Origin: Struthidea cinerea
Taxonomy: Eukaryota; Chordata; Aves; Passeriformes; Corcoracidae
Direction: 5' to 3'
Assembly (NCBI GenBank): GCA_013397865.1
Contig: VZTI01004617.1
Location: 3,489,284 to 3,553,283 of the forward strand
Length of the DNA stretch: 64,000 nt
Shown here in pieces: positions 63,194-64,000 of this stretch. The position numbers and the translations under genes were made by a program. Positions within the stretch are counted from its first letter, which is position 1. The number at the start of each line of letters is the position of its first letter. The notes under the pieces are model-generated. The model ran no database searches and was not told the origin of the DNA. It worked only from the letters and a program-made list of their open reading frames with translations.

Positions 63194-63395
63194 AGGAATA
63201 ATTTCTGCACCGAAAGGGTTGTTCAGCATTGGAAGGGGCTGCCCAGGGAGGTGGTGGAGTTTCCATCCTTGGAGGTATCCAGAGAACAACTGGATGTGGC
63301 ACTCAGTAGCACGAGGTGGTGTTTGGTCAAAGGTTCCAACTCTACGATCTTGGAGGTCTTTTCCAAGCTAAACGAATCTGTTTTTCTGTGATCCC
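63194..63395 (+). mobile_element. CR1 LINE 3' fragment
   Basis: Sense CR1 3' end with landmarks AGGAATAATTTCTGCACCGA, AAGGGTTGTTCAGCATTGGA, GGGGCTGCCCAGGGAGGTGG, CAACTGGATGTGGCACTCAG, GGTGGTGTTTGGTCAAAGGT and GAGGTCTTTTCCAAGCTAAA (the plus strand has GGAGG at the last start), ending in a TTCTGTGATCCC tail. The GGTGTT(T/C)GGTCAAAGGTT block indicates a different CR1 subfamily from the copies at 4388 and 24035. The open frame through it is CR1-derived. Confidence 0.92.
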
Positions 63396-64000
63396 AGCAG
63401 GTGTATGAAATGAGACTGAGAGGCTGATTTAGAAATAATTAGTGTTTACGTAAAGCATTATCAGAGCTTTAAAGCAAATAGTTACAACATTCAAGAAATT
63501 AATATAATTCAACACAATTTGGTTAGGTTCAGATCAGTAAGAACATTGTATTTAAACTGTTCTGCATTAACTAGGCAAGGAGCAAAAATCAAGTTGTGCC
63601 AATTCCTCTGTAGATGGGACAAACGCTCTCACTGGGGAACGAGGTTGTGCTACAAGTGACAATCCCAACGCAGCTGCACCCTCAATCCCAGGGAACACAA
63701 CGTGTAATCCACCACTGCCTTAGACATAAGGGATTTAGCAGCTCTCTTTGCTGAAAGTGGAAAAACCCATCAGCCTCCCCCCCCAAATCCAGACCACTCC
63801 TGAATGCAACTTCTGTAGCATCAGCTCCTGCTGGAAAGCCAGTCTACATTCAGTGCTTTCGGTACAGCCTGTGTTTGTAGACAGACTATGAAATGAGCTC
63901 AGAATTTCCATTTAAAATATAATTTAATGGAATTTTAATCTGTCTGAGAAGATGGATACACTGTGTTTGTTTTCCACATTAATGATCTATAAAAGAATGG
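63396..64000. other. Non-coding sequence
   Basis: I see no gene here. A C8 run lies at about 63777-63784. The remainder is unique sequence without recognised features. Confidence 0.6.

Noticed and set aside
63174..63371. 65-codon plus-strand frame
   Set aside because: It is almost entirely CR1 3' sequence.

Overview
This window looks like nuclear DNA of a bird. The basis is several 3'-end fragments of CR1 LINEs, the dominant avian retrotransposon, with the typical avian 3' region and the short ATTCTRTG-type tail (clearest at 4388-4818, 24035-24273 and 63194-63395). There are no Alu, L1 or B-type SINEs, interspersed repeats are sparse, and the sequence is AT-rich. I cannot name the species, chromosome or locus. 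There is no sign of prokaryotic organisation such as operons or Shine-Dalgarno-led frames.

I found no protein-coding exon, tRNA, rRNA, snRNA or microRNA that I can support. Every open frame is short (longest about 175 codons). None gives a recognisable protein, and several overlap each other on both strands or lie on CR1 sequence. The window is best read as intergenic or intronic DNA. A partial bias toward A tracts over T tracts on the + strand hints at an intron of a minus-strand gene, but this is only a hypothesis.

Layout. 1-4387 is unique sequence with a somewhat GC-richer stretch near 500-2800. 4388-4818 is a CR1. 4848-17157 is unique AT-rich DNA. 17158-17591 holds two apparently identical 217-bp units in tandem, the clearest structural event in the window. 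About 18990-19275 is an isolated CpG-island-like patch (about 70% GC by hand count), followed about 220 bp later by a perfect 18-bp palindrome. 24035-24273 and 31192-31490 are CR1s, with older repeat remnants at 25062, 28189, 30565 and 32990. 33172-33440 is a poly-A and purine-rich tract. 36060-36320 combines an old CR1 piece with a T/G tract and an opposed A tract. 41560-41613 is a self-complementary TG/TA/CA microsatellite. 48434-48741 is a CR1 fragment followed by a long A tract. 60751-60786 is an assembly gap of N. 63194-63395 is the last CR1.

No genes can be shown to work together here. The candidates for function are regulatory: the CpG-island-like patch, the estrogen-response-like inverted repeat at 60564, the repeated CTAATTGACCCTCT motif near 29312, and a few perfect hairpins or palindromes. 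No new biological system is evident.
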